Numbered from the stretch's first letter, positions 20,145 to 31,899 are shown. The stretch: 35,613 bases of DNA from Ettlia oleoabundans (GCA_019693395.1 JAAMXP010002451.1:20146-55758), one strand, 5' to 3'. Made by a program: numbers and translations. Notes: generated from the sequence alone by a model not told the origin.

Positions 20145-23100
20145 TCAGTGGCGCAGGCTTTCCACCATGATCCACTCATGCATCCATGCGGGGCTGCAGC
20201 ACTTGATGTAGTGGTTGCCTGCCATGCGGGGCGACATTGGCCCACCCGTGGGTGTGGAGATGAAGGGCGCTGTAAGGGCCAGCGTGCCGTCGGCATCTGC
20301 AGGCGGCAAGGAGGCATGAACCCGGCATGGTGATTGCAAAGAGACGAGGCCACAGGTCGAATATTAGGCAGCAACGGAGCAACCAGCTGCATCCTTAGCT
20401 TGAAGACTGTGCACCAGCGAACCCCCCCCCCCCCACCCCCACCCCCCCGTCTCATGCGTCACACTTGGCACTGGATCGAAGGCCAGCGGTGTGTCCATCC
20501 ATTCGATTGGAGTCTTGATGTTAGCAGTCATATCCCTGCAAAGCAATATCTCGCAAAACCCTGAGCATTCAACTCCAACCAGATAGCGAGTATCACTCAA
20601 TATGCAAGTCACACAGCAGTGCTCGCTATCTTGCGCTTTAACCTGAGGCACCCGGCACCATGCTTGCCTGTCAGGTGCAAACTGCAGCTGCTTGCCACGC
20701 TTGCGATATGTTTCAAGGAAGAGAGGCGGTGCCTCCGCTTCTGCCTGCTCCAGGCTGGCCTCGTTTACCTCGGCTGCACTCACAACAGCGTCGCTGCTTC
20801 CCTGCAGTCCAATTGCCTGAATGTAGAGGTGGGCCATGCAGCAGAGCTCTGAGAAAAGCTTACCAAAATCCCTACTGGAAAGCTTGGGTTGACGCTGCTG
20901 CTGTGCTGCAGGAAGCACAGCTCAACATACCGCTGCCTTGCATGTAATGCATCATGTCTGGCTGTGGCCACAAAGCCAGCCTTTCCCCTCACCAGCGCCA
21001 GCGCGCTCCCCTTCTTCAGCTTCATCCAATAGATGGGAGACATGGTTTTGGCCGCGTTCTGCGGGCCATCCTGATAGTACTCCCAGTAGGGCCGCACGTG
21101 GCAGTGCACCACCCACTCATCGCCTGCAACAAGCACACCAACATAGCATTAAGAGTCGCAACAAGCATTGCGGCGTTCAATGCTGTCTACCAACCACTGA
21201 GCATGCCAAGCAGCAAGAAGTTAGAATAAGCATACAAGTCAACCATATTAGCTAGACGTTCCGGCCCTCTTGGACGACATACCTGACTTGAAGACAGTGG
21301 GTTGAGTGTAGATGAAGGTTTCCAGCTTGGGGTGCACCGTTACAGCCACACGCACTGACATCTCGGCGCCATCTGGCATGCCTACAGCCAGCAAGCGCTG
21401 CTGAACAGAGCGCGCAAAGCGCTCCGCTGCCGCCACCTCCCCAGGGTGCATCAGGGAGCCTTGCATGTTGCTCAACATGGACAGCCGCTCGGTGCCCCTG
21501 GCGTGGGAAGCCGTGTCAGCCGCTGGTGAATCTTGTGCTAGCAGGGCAGCTGGAGAGCCGCGACCAGCTGCCTCCGCAAAGGGCGTCAGCAGCTCAAAGC
21601 TGGCTTTTGTTTCCTGCGACCCCAAGGGACAAAGCAGAACGATTTACAGCCAGGATGATGGAGGTAGGCGGTCAGGTTTAGGATCTTCGAGGGGTTAAGC
21701 AACAGCAGGACTGGCCAGGCTGCCAGTTCCCACAGCTCCTGCTTGCCTTCATCAGCTGGTCAATGGCCTGGCTGGAGGCGTCCAGTGCTGTTTCTGGATG
21801 ATTGGCAGCCACAAAATTTGCTATCAGGCCCGCCACAGCCTCTGCACCAAGGCACAATGCAAGATAAGTGTTGAGGGCAAGGCTACGCCTAGCCAGTAGT
21901 GGGCCCACTGTGCTGGGAATGTGGTCTGCTTGCCACTCACCCGCTTTCGCTTCTAGCGGACCATCAGCAGGAAGGTCACCACGTGCTACATTCACCACCC
22001 CTGCGACAGGTAAAAGCACACTGGCAGTTGAAAGAAGGCTTGGCCCAAGTAGCAGATCCGCAAGGGCAGCGGAGGACAGTAATTACATGGCGCTGCTGCT
22101 GACTCACCATTGCTGAACTGGGCATGGTTGCAGTTTGGAATGATGGCAAACGGTCGTGTCTGTGCCAAATGCCTGCAACATTTGAAAAAAAAGTTCTTGA
22201 TATGGGACAGCATTCAGCAGGGCAGGTACAGGTGGTTGTAAGGAACACGCACCTGAGTCCAAACTGGGTGGCCAGCGGTGCAGCAGTTGCAATGCCCCAT
22301 CCGACACGAGGCAGACGCAGCTGGCCATCCAGCTGTCCAAAGATGTGCATGATGGGGCGGGTGGCAGTGACAACATCTGCGGAGGTGCACACGCTGCCGT
22401 CCAACATGGCAGCTAGCATGACGGCACCAGCACAGCGCTTCATGGGCATGGAGCCGTAGAAAGTTGCTGCCGCACTGTGCATCGCTACAAACACGTTCTC
22501 CAGGCGGGTCGTCGCAGGGGGTGCATTAGGCCTTGCGGGAGCTGAGGCTGAAGGACCTGCAGGGCGCGCTCTTGTTGGGAGTTTGACAACATGGACGACA
22601 GCACTGTTGAGGCACGGCTATTGCAAGAGCTGCCAGCATAACTGCGTAGTCAGTGCCCTGGGTACTTGCCTGCAAGGTTGCCCTGCAATGGGAACCCTGC
22701 ATCGGAGGCTGCTTGCACGGCTTTCTCGATCTGCGCGTCCGACTCCACGGTCCACTCATCCATCTTGTCCCAGCCCATGCCCATCACGCGCTGCCAGTTG
22801 ATGGGCGGTGAAGCAACCCACAGGTTGATGCCGGCCTGCTGCTCCTGCAAGAGCAGCATGGATGCTAGCAAGTGTCGGTTGGAAGAACCTCGAGATGCTG
22901 AGCCCCAAACGCTCTTTGCAGGCAGGCGATGGGGAGCACTTCAATGCAGCATTGCTCACAGAGACAGCCTTGATCAGCGCGGCATAGTCCTTTGGGAAGA
23001 GGAGGCCGCCAGGGAGCAGAACCAGCAGCGCCGAAGGCCAGTCTTCGCGCACCGTCTGCGGCGCTGCACGCAGGGTGTAGCCGCAGCAGCAGTGCTGAGC

Positions 23101-23227
23101 ACGCGCGAGCCGCCTGGATTTGTCGCAAAGTACATTCTGATCCTGCGATGCTACTGTTGAGTGGAACTGCCGCACCTTGCACCACGGGTTCAGCGTCGAC
23201 TGCTGCCATCTCAGAAGGCGAAGACAT
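20145..23227 (-). CDS. Alpha/beta hydrolase with unusual nucleophile elbow and long C-terminal extension
   Basis: Twelve exons on the minus strand: 23227-23186, 23055-22960, 22844-22670, 22556-22253, 22172-22108, 22000-21941, 21841-21747, 21613-21283, 21123-20993, 20816-20668, 20535-20465 and 20296-20145. The frame closes at 556 residues. The hydrolase core spans about residues 15-230: an oxyanion-type strand VLLPGGLLFPKDYAAL, a nucleophile elbow VFVAMHSAAA (S132), an acid in IFGQLDGQLR (D181) and a catalytic His in NCNHAQFSNG (H222). The elbow lacks the flanking glycines of G-x-S-x-G. About 320 further residues (ETKASFELLTPF, FIYTQPTVFKSG, WEYYQDGPQ, IKTPIEWMDTPLAFD) belong to no domain I recognise. 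Three donors are GC (22669, 21746, 20667), supported by phase. The first exon is the least certain part. Substrate unknown; an esterase acting on chlorophyll catabolites would fit the neighbourhood, but this is only inference. Confidence 0.72.
20422..20448 (-). repeat. Intronic G-tract (C-tract on plus strand)
   Basis: 27 nt of C broken by two A. On the minus strand this is a G-run in the last intron of the hydrolase gene, able to form a G-quadruplex in the pre-mRNA. Exact length is prone to sequencing error. Confidence 0.75.
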
Positions 23228-23657
23228 CGCACCCTGCGTAGCTCTAGCTGGGGCGCCACCTGGCACCGATGATCTCAATAAAGTGGTGGCAGAGCTGTGC
23301 GCGTCCCCACACCACCTGCCGGCAGTTCCTGTGTTGTCCGACAAGGACGGTGTTGGACTCCTGTGCTTGCTGTAGCTGATCGCAGAGCGATGATAGCCAA
23401 AATTACAAGGGCGATAGTGGGCACTACTACTAAAAGAGGCAACTTGCATTTCAGCAGTAGGGGTGCACCTCAGTTGCTAAAATCGTTGTCGACGAGAAGC
23501 GATCAGCAATGTAAGGCAGGATTCTCCACGTCGGTGCAATCAATGCACATCAAGTACAATCAATCGATGTCAATTCCGTCCGTCAGGCAGGACAGACAAC
23601 CGGTGTACTGCCCACCATTCTGCCGCTAAGGGGGCTATCGAAACCGTCATCATTTCC
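23228..23657. other. Intergenic stretch between hydrolase and amidase
   Basis: The hydrolase promoter/5' UTR and the amidase 3' UTR, both on the minus strand. TGTAA on the minus strand at 23403-23407, about 250 nt past the amidase stop, is a fitting polyadenylation signal. No exon is supported. Confidence 0.5.
23403..23407 (-). terminator. Candidate TGTAA polyadenylation signal of AMI1-like amidase
   Basis: TTACA on the plus strand, TGTAA on the minus strand, about 250 nt downstream of the amidase stop. Confidence 0.45.
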
Positions 23658-25684
23658 TCACTTAGCAGGCTGCAGCAGCGCCATCAACTGCTCTGTAAGC
23701 TCCAGCAGGTCCTCATCGCTGCCAGGTGGTGATATCAAGCCCAGACCAACTGGCAGGCCATCCACCTTTGCAATGGGAAGGTTGACCTGCAGCAAGCCCA
23801 GATCCCAACCGCACCCGTGCATTTGGGAGGTGGCACTTTGGTGCTTCAGTGAGGGTTCCTCAATTGTGAAGCATGACTGTAGGCGATGCTGGGTGCTGAC
23901 AATGGCCCATCGCCCATTGCCATTAACCAGCGGCGTGCCAAGAATGTCCTGTTGTGTGCTAGCTCACCTGTGGGAACCCTGAAAGCCCAGCTATGCAAGT
24001 CAGAGATATGAGAGACGTTCGAAACGCGTCCAGCTGCTGTGGAGGCATGTTGAGGAGTGGTGCGGGCCCAGGAGCTGTGGGCACCACCAGCACGCCATCC
24101 GCGCCCAGCAGCTCTGCTAACCGCCGCCGTGCCACCGCACGCTGCTGCACCGCCTCCTCAAACTGCTGCTGAGTGACCTCTGCTGCCAGGTTGAAGCGCT
24201 CCCGAACGCCTGGACCAAAGTCTGGCTTGTTGGCTGTCACCCAGGCGCCATGCTGCTGCCAAATCTGCAAGAGTTGGGTGGTTGAGCACTTGACTTGAGG
24301 GCAAGTTGTGATGGTTGAAATCAATGGTTGGCAGCAGAAACTGCCCGACCAAGGGCTGCACACCACGCCTGGCGTACCTCATATGCCTGGTGAAGCCGGA
24401 AAGCGTTGAACCAAGCTTGATTGAGCCCGCCGGTGCTGCTGGCCACATCGACTTCCTCTGGCTTGCTGAGCAAGGCTGTGACCTGGGTGGTGTGGCATAC
24501 ATAACATGCGGCTGATAGGTTGTTACGCAAAGGAGAGCACTGCAAACTTGTAGCGGTGGCAGCAGGGAACCCTTTTTGGTTGCGCCAGACACCAGCAAAG
24601 AAGCCTTTCCTACCTCCCTCTGCATTGCCCCAAACGCAACCATCACCTTTTCAATCTTGGCTGACAGCGCGTCATACAGCGCCCTGGAAGTGGCCACCTC
24701 CGCCAACGCAAATGCGTCAGTGGCTACCAGTAATAGCTGCAGCTTTGCCGGCCGCCGGCTGGCAGCATCCAGCAGTACGCTGCCCGCCCTCCGCAGGACA
24801 CTCGCATCCCGCGCAAACCAACCGCCCGTGTCGAAGCTGGGGGCCAGTGGCACTGCCCCTTGCAGTGACACGCGGCTATGAGTGGGCCGAATGCCTAGAA
24901 TACCGCAGTGACAGGCGGGCACGCGTACAGAGCCACCAGTGTCTCCGCCTGCAACAGCACATCCACCAACATATATTAAGGATGCAGCAATGTGTTGCAA
25001 CAAACGCGCAGCCACATTACAGTGGCACCCCGGCAATGTCTGGCAGCAGCTGGCATGCGGCCACGGTGCTGATGGACAGCCCAAAGCAGGGTTAATCCCT
25101 TCTGCACTTCTCGGCAAGAAGCACAAGACAAGCCTGTCAGGCACAGGAGGTGTGCGCCCACCTAGACCAAAATCTGCATCCCCCGCTGCAACCGCTGCTG
25201 CTGTGCCAGACGAGGAGCCACCAGGCACCCGCTCAGGCGCTGCAGGGTTGGTGGGAGTCCCGTAGTGCGCGTTCTCGCCCGCCAGGCTGTAGGCCATCTC
25301 ATCCATAACGTTTTTTCCAACTATTGTCGCGCCAGCATCCAGCAGCGCCTGCAATGTGAAGCAGGCTGTAAATTACAGTAAAGCGTCCTCTGAAGTGCGG
25401 CGTTGCTGGTGGCAGTTGAAAGCAAGCCGGCCTGCGACTGAGCACTCAATGCTGGAATTGTTCAGATGCTCCTATTTACCCACCTGGACGGCAGCAGCAT
25501 TGCGTTCTGCTGGCGGGTGTGTGTCCAACCAGGCGGGGCTGCCATTGCCGGTGCGGTGACCTGCCACATCGAAGCAGTCCTTCACCGCAGCATTGAGGCC
25601 TGCCAGCGGGCCGCTGGGTGCGCCTTGCACATGAACATCTCCTATAAAGCAGCCCTGGCTGTGCCATTCTCCCCGTGTGGCCAT
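23658..25684 (-). CDS. AMI1: AMI1-type amidase (amidase signature family)
   Basis: Six exons on the minus strand: 25684-25484, 25348-25162, 24948-24614, 24482-24378, 24264-23968 and 23786-23658. The total is 417 residues, against about 425 for Arabidopsis AMI1. The catalytic triad is intact: K35 in AVKDCFDVAG, Ser in PGGSSSGTA (112-114) and S136 in GGDTGGSVRVPA; each position is within one residue of the plant enzyme. MDEMAYSLAGENAHYGTP, FDTGGWFARD and LVVPTAPGPAP also match the AMI1/TOC64 branch. There are no TPR repeats, so it is AMI1-like rather than TOC64. AMI1 hydrolyses indole-3-acetamide to indole-3-acetic acid and also other aryl amides. The start is the only in-frame ATG before the first conserved block. 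All introns are GT-AG. Substrate in this organism is unknown. Confidence 0.92.
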
Positions 25685-26156
25685 GCCGCGGTGGCTCCTA
25701 CTGAAGGTATTTCGTTCCCCTCTAATGCCACCGTTATGGAAAGCTGCATATGCATGACAACAGCAGCAGCAGGTTAACACGTTTAAGTTCAAGCGGAGTG
25801 ACCGAGCGGCAGCGGGAGACGGCGGGGGAGTGGGGAAGGTTTCAGTACAGTTTGCGTAAGATCAACCGCCGCCCTTCGAGACCTTAAGTTTGCGGTGGGT
25901 GGTTGTCATGCACCTTTTCGGTTTGCCGCGGTCAGAAATGGGAGGGCTCGATGGTCGTCCGACACAGCGCCTGGTCTTGTGGCTCTCAACAGCAGTCTTC
26001 GGGCAACCATGAGGCATTTCATAATATCAAGCCCCACAGTTGCGCCAGACGATCGTTGTTGGATAAATTTCTTCCCAGTCAGCCATCTCGCCCTACAATC
26101 CCTAGATTACTCGAATTGCACCCGCAATTAGTGCAGAGGCTTGTTAGTTGCCAAAT
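25685..26156. promoter_or_regulatory. Divergent promoter region of amidase and chloroplast protein gene
   Basis: 472 nt between two genes transcribed away from each other. No exon is supported, and no clear TATA box or known element was seen. Confidence 0.45.
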
Positions 26157-27603
26157 ATGCAACTGGCATATCGCAACTCATTCCTTGCCACCCCCCTGCC
26201 CAGCCGGGCAGTGGTGAGCAGGTGTGTGCCTGCAGCTGCCAGGCGCATGGGTGAACATGGTTCGCGTTCAGCAGCCCCGCATGTCGCGCACTCAGAGGCG
26301 CCGCCGCTGCTACCGCCACTTGCTCCCTGTCCCTGCAGGCGGGCGGCAGCGACCCCGCTCCGAGTATCTGCACTATTTGGCTTTGGCAAGGACAAGGGTG
26401 AGAAGTCTGAGAAGGAACTGGAAAGGGAGGAGCAATTTCGCAAACAGCAGGAGGTGCTGGCGCGGCGGCGAAGCAACTCTTGGCAGCAGGTGCGATCGGC
26501 CGCCAGGAACGAGGGCTAGGCTTCAGTTCCGCCGACTGTTATCAGCGTGGGTTTGCAGGTGCTATTGCTCGGCCCGTTAACGAAAAAATTAACGTTGTCC
26601 AAGCTTCACAACGGCAGCAGCGTGCATCGCATTTTTTGCACTACCCAGCTTTGCTGGCGCCGCTGCTGCAGCCCATATCTTTGGTGCCTTTTGCAGGAGG
26701 TGGTTGACCGGCGCAAGGAAGTCAGCAAATATCTGCGGGACCCGGTGTACAAGAAGAAAGTAGATGACGAGAAACGGGCACGCTTCAAGGCCAAGAAGGA
26801 GCAGGAGGTGAGTGGCTGCTGGGTGGCAGGGTTTTAGTGCCGAATGTTCATGATTGCTGCACTTCACAAGGCTGTTGTGGGGCTCACGCAGACGGAAGGG
26901 ATTACAGCAGATGTGAAAGCTGCGGGCCTGCTTCCTATCGTGTTTGCTTCTGTCTTTTGTGTTGTCCAGCCGCGGTTGTTGCATGACCTGCTGCCGGCAC
27001 GGAGCGGTTGCGCTAGCGTCCCAAGCTTTGCAGTACGCTTTGCTCTGCAGGAGAAGGACAACCCAGTCCCAAAGTTTGGCATCATTGTGCCCCTTGCGCC
27101 ATTTGGCATGCCAGACTACGACCAAACAGAACGCTTTGACTTGCGGGTGCGTGGTCGACCGGGCTGGAACGGTTGGTAGGATGTGGTGATTTGTTGCCTG
27201 GTTTGACTTGCTTACCAGGGGCCGTAGAGTTCAATGGTGGATACTGACGCGTCAATCTGAGCGAAGCAGTGCCCTTAGCGCAGCTCTGCTTTCGCTGTTC
27301 GTGCTGTTGCTCTCATCTACAGCTTGGCAGCATGAAGCACAGTTAGCAGCCTGCTCTCTGCTCTCTGCTGTCCCCTTTGAACTGCCGCCCTCCCTGCAAC
27401 GCGGTGTGCAGGCTGCCTGTTCTCCTGTCCTGAAGCTCAGCCCCTGGCCCTTGCCTGCTGCCCCACCTGCCTGCCTGCCTGCCTGCATGCAGCTGCCGTT
27501 TGTTGACCAGGGTGATCCCGACCCCGAGCTTGAGAACGACCCTCTGGGCCTGAAGCAGCTGGGAAAGGCCTTTGGCTTTGGCAAGAAGAAGGATGGCAAG
27601 TAG
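26157..27603 (+). CDS. Conserved chloroplast-targeted protein of unknown function
   Basis: Four exons: 26157-26489, 26697-26807, 27051-27146 and 27493-27603, all in phase 0, giving 216 residues. The N-terminus (about 70 residues, rich in Ala, Ser, Pro and Arg) ends in RVSALFGFGK, a typical transit-peptide cleavage setting. The mature part is a charged helix (GEKSEKELEREEQFRKQQE, then KEVSKYLRDPVYKKKVDDEK), followed by a very regular block NPVPKFGIIVPLAPFGMPDY and ERFDLRLPFVDQG. It ends in FGFGKKKDGK, echoing the LFGFGKDKG near the cleavage site. I recognise the middle block as the kind found in conserved plant and algal plastid proteins but cannot name a function. There are no membrane segments. 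The last intron has a CTGC-repeat polypyrimidine tract. Confidence 0.75.
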
Positions 27604-28180
27604 TGAGCTGCGGAGCTTGATGCAGCCAGCTGGCATCGACTGTCGCGGCACCAGGCAGCGACCGAAGCTGGCCACTTCCACCCAGTCCACAGAGCGCAAC
27701 ATACAACTGCTGTTCCCACGCACTGCCCAGAACCCTTGTGCATCTGACTGCTTGCCAGGCTTACTTCACAAGTCTCCCAATTTCTGCCGCTTGGAAATGA
27801 CTGCTGCTGGTCCTTTTATTGCCTTTGGCTGTCTGTGTCAGTTGTGACACGTGTATCACACATTTTTATATCACAGATGCTATCTATTTGTATTTTATGG
27901 ATGGCCCTTCTGAACGTCTGAAGACAATCAAACCGTAACTTGGGAGTTTTACCGACATGTGGAAGGACCACATTTGGTTGACTGTTCATTTGGGGTGATA
28001 GAAAGAGCGCACACATTGACACACGTACTAGGAATTGCGAGCAAGATACTGCGTTGATCCTTGTGCTACCATTTGCCAAATGCATGCATGCTGCGTCTCT
28101 ATAGTTGATGCATGCACGAGCATCCCCTGAGTATCTGTCAATCGAGAGTACATCACACGAGGCATGAAAGGGGTATGAGG
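27604..28180. other. Convergent 3' region between chloroplast protein gene and transporter
   Basis: No coding sequence is supported. 3' UTRs of the two converging genes. AT-rich from about 27840 to 28200. No TGTAA signal close to either stop was found, so both genes may use a variant signal. Confidence 0.45.
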
Positions 28181-31100
28181 TCAAAACAAATATGCAAACA
28201 GGGCATTGCTGCCGTTGCCATCGTGACTCTGGCCCTTTTCGGCATAGAACAGTGTAGCTGCAACGCCCGCCACTGCTTGCAGCGCCCCTAGAATGATGAG
28301 CGCCCAGGCATTCCACCGCCAGTAGCCCTGCAACAGACACAAAGTCAATTACCATTTCAGCTGGCTGCAAGACAGATGAAAATGTAGTGTCCTGACTCAA
28401 TGCTACCCAGCAGGTCTGCAAACAGATGCAGGCCATGAAGAGCTGGCGTGGCTGCAATGCAAGGATCACAGCTTGCCTGAGATGGCAGAGCCTCCTGGTC
28501 CCTGCAAGCGAGAGCCTTCAAGGCCACAAGGGCTGGGAAGATGAACGCAATCAGCGCACCTGAAGCAGGGGCCATGGCGGGTGGGGTGGGGCTGGGGGGC
28601 ATGGGTGAAACTACTGTACATTTAATTGACTATGGTTTTGTCAAGCACAAGCTTGCTTTGGGACGAAGGAGCAAGCCTTACACAGCATCACTCTCGTGAT
28701 TTACTTGTAGCTCGACAGAAACCCGGTCAGGCCAGGCAATACTTCATATCGCAGGCAGAGACACACAAACTGATATCCACCTGCGGTGGCCCCTACAAAC
28801 TGGATGGGCACCCAGATGCTGCCGCTGTTCATGGCAATGAGGTAGAACAGGGCCAGGGAGAGGTAGGTCACCACATAGTAGGCCGCTCCCTGCAGCTCCC
28901 GTCCCACCAGCAGCAGCGACAGGCTTTCACGATATGGTGCCATCTGCAGTGAAATTGCAGACCCCGCTCTAATCAGGAGCGATTTGTTTAGGGAGACCAG
29001 GAGAGCCATGATCGACCAACACAAATAGACAAATTACTGAAGTTTGTAAGTTTGAAAAAACAGGTGCACTTGTAGTAACGTCAGCGGGCCGCAGCTAGGT
29101 GAAGTGTGCAAGCTGGGCAGGGCACCGCACAAAACGCCAAGGGAGACCACTTGCCTGTGAGGGTGCTATTGTGACCACTGACAGCAGGAAGCCAAGTCGG
29201 ACCATGATGTAAAAGATGCGGGCCAAGCTGGATCCCACAAGTGGCTTCAGGGAGGCAGCATTGAAAAGGGTAAGCACATCAGCGGGCATGGGGTTGCCAA
29301 ATGCCACTTGGGACCCCACGGCTATGACGAGGAAGAACAGGGTGCAGATGGCGATGGCAGCAGCCTGCACACATATATGAGAGAAGAGGACCTTTGGGGG
29401 ATTTTGGCATGTGAGTCGAAAGTGCAGTTGATGCAGGCGTATGTTGGCCCACAGCAGCACATGGTCCAACGGACATGCCGTTCTCAATGACATCCACCCC
29501 CTACTCACCGACAGGAGTGTCACACGGCGTGGGGTGAAGGGCTTCAAATCGCGCAAAATGTGGTGAATAGCCATCTGCGGTTGTGGGCCACAACAGGCAG
29601 AAGATTGGCATATGCTGTGGGCACTCGCAGCAGCATGGGTACAGCCGCCACACAGCGTAGGTCAGGTCGGTGCTTCTTGCATTGGAACTGCCCCAGCCGG
29701 CACAACCTGCATGAGGCAGGAGCTCCATGAGCCACTGCCTTTGAATTGTGTCCCAGATTTTATGCACCTGGCAGGTGTAAGCCGTGCCTAACACTGGCAG
29801 GACAGCCACCATCTGGGTCACCTCCTGCAGCAAGTGAGGGAAGCGGTTTGTGAGGTCTGGGACAACATCCATTGGGGACAACAGTCTTGCACAAACACAA
29901 CGAAAACAACTGAAAAACGTCCATATTGCAATGCAGGTCCAGAATGCCAGCCCATAAGTGTGCTGCACTGCTGTTGGGGCAGCAAACAGCAACCAGATCA
30001 CACCTGTAGCGTGCCGCCGCTGAAGGCGTCCGGGTTGGGCAGCAAGGGCACACTGTGAGCCTTGCCCTTGAGCCCCGCAACCACTACCAGCACCGTCGTA
30101 ACAGCCACCCATGTGCCCACTGCCACCATGCCGATCCAGCTGCGGGGATGCAGCGGGGCAAAGAGGGACATGAGGTGCAGGGGGCACGCTCAGACAATGG
30201 ACCCAGCACGCGCAGCAGCTAGATGACACTGAATAACAAGTCAAAGTCTCCACTCATCCACCACCAATGGCTCCGTGCCTCAGCTCAACTGCAGAAGAGG
30301 AGAGTCCCTGCACATTCCAGTGCCAACTTTGAAGGTTACCTCGTGATGGCTGTTGAAGAGAGGCGCTTGGGTGTGACAAGAGGCGCCATCAAGAGCCCCG
30401 CAACCACACCCGCTGCCAGGGGCCGGCTGCCGCACCAGCCGCTGCTATCGGCTCCCAGCAGGTCACAGACGAGGCCAGAGGTGCCAGGGTGGCCCGCCAG
30501 CACATCAGCTGAGATTATGATCTGGCATAGGGCAGGGGACAAGAGAATGGCAGACGTAGTGTGCAGAATTTGCATTTAGGCAACAATCAACACCTGATGG
30601 ACTTGCAACCAGCATGTGTGGTAATGCGAGCCCATCGATGAATCAAGGGGACTTTGCTGCACCCCCACTCACATAGATGATGACCAGGCCCGCGCATCTA
30701 AAGACCAGGGAGAGCAGCAGCAGCAATGAGCCTGGCCTGCCACACAGCACCCGCACCACCTCTGGGTAGCTCATGTGGCCTGCAACAGCCCACAGATGGA
30801 AGCGCTCAAAGTACAGATGTGTATCAAGGGGGCAGGTTAGCGACAGGTAAATGGCTTGCACACACTGGAAAGCAAATCGATGGGCTGCAGGCAGCCATGT
30901 CGCTGGGCAGCTCCAAACTGGAGCTGAACCATTTGCATATCCCAAGGGCAAGGGCTGCAGCTGGCGGGCCCCTTTGCACACTTGCCTGTAATCAGAGTCC
31001 CCAGCGCTAGCGCCTGGTTGGTGAAGTGGGTCATGTACGCCGTCAGCAGCAGGAAGGTGCCGGCCGTGAGCAGGCCTAGCATGTCGAAAGCGCGGGGCAG

Positions 31101-31621
31101 CGCCGCCATACCCGCGCCCATGATAGTCTTGGACAGAATGATCACGCTGACCAGAAGGCTCGTGCCTGCATGGCCAATTACGAGCCGCGTTGGAGAAGGC
31201 TGAGCAGAGTGGCCTATGTGCTTCAAAGGAGCGCTGGGGAGACGATGTACGGCATGTGGGCTGCAGAACCCAGCTACGCCTTGGTGCGGGATGCTGCACT
31301 CGGGAGGAATACAAGTGCGCCTGCCATGCCTATGCTGCATTTTGCAATGCCCATATTACCACCTGGATATGGCGAAGGGGCTTCCTCCAGTGTTACGACC
31401 GGCAGCACCACCGGTGCAACCCTGCCCTCTGCAGCACTGGGCGGCGGAAAGCCGAGCGGCGACGGCTGCGCCTTTCTCGTCGCCGTCGGGGGATTCCCCT
31501 CGGCATCAAGCAGGGGCCGCCTCTGATCATCTTCACAGGCCTCAGAAGCCTCAGAGATGCGCCTGAAGCTGTCCACCAAGCGGTGAGACCGCAGGGGCGA
31601 ATCCCCACGTGCTTCGCTCAT
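28181..31621 (-). CDS. Amino-acid transporter, AAAP family (SLC38/AVT6-like)
   Basis: Eleven exons on the minus strand: 31621-31363, 31165-30986, 30779-30673, 30521-30340, 30139-30004, 29824-29768, 29574-29509, 29364-29155, 28943-28781, 28559-28477 and 28327-28181. They give about 529 residues. A charged cytosolic N-terminus of ~85 residues (MSEARGDSPLRSHRL...) precedes about eleven membrane segments. The first, VIILSKTIMGAGMAALPRAF, is the hallmark N-terminal helix of the family. Others include VVTTVLVVVAGLKG, ICTLFFLVIAVGSQVAFG, FLLSVVTIAPSQ and IAFIFPALVALKAL. AAAP proteins move neutral or cationic amino acids with protons or sodium across plasma or vacuolar membranes. Three donors are GC (30985, 29154, 28476). 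The exon 1 donor could be 3 nt further on, with one residue of difference. Substrate cannot be told from sequence. Confidence 0.87.
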
Positions 31622-31899
31622 TCCAGCTTCTTTGGGTTCCGCACACGTTGGAAACACATCACCTTTCCCGGTTGCCCTGCAAGAAGGGGGGCAGGTATGA
31701 CAGGTCAGCACGCGCCAGAAACTGGTGGGCGAAACCCAAGGCTTGAAAGGGCATGGACCGCCTCTATTTCTTACTGATATCTACGTGTATGGTTTAAGCA
31801 TCACAGACGCACGTTCCTTTCTCGCTCTCCGCGCTTCCGCAGCCACACCCGGCCAAGCCCGGCCCTTGTTGTCCCGGCGGATTGTTTCTTCCCACAGAC
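31622..31899. promoter_or_regulatory. Divergent promoter region of transporter and FHA-like gene
   Basis: 278 nt between start codons of two divergent genes. No coding sequence or clear promoter element recognised. Confidence 0.45.

Noticed and set aside
20109..20333. Plus-strand frame after the aldehyde oxidase, considered as a continuing exon
   Set aside because: It is antisense to the last exon of the minus-strand hydrolase and has no molybdenum-domain motif.
23658..25684. TOC64 or glutamyl-tRNA amidotransferase subunit A
   Set aside because: No TPR repeats or membrane anchor for TOC64. Length, catalytic positions and MDEMAYSLAGENAHYGTP fit AMI1 better than GatA.
25780..25870. Possible tRNA near a GTTCAA-like stretch
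   Set aside because: No acceptor stem or D-arm pairing could be found around it.
27465..27492. CTGC repeat as a microsatellite of interest
   Set aside because: It serves as the pyrimidine tract of the last intron of the chloroplast protein gene; ordinary for this genome.
31274..31711. Earlier start of the transporter at 31711
   Set aside because: That codon reads GTG; the first ATG in frame is at 31621.
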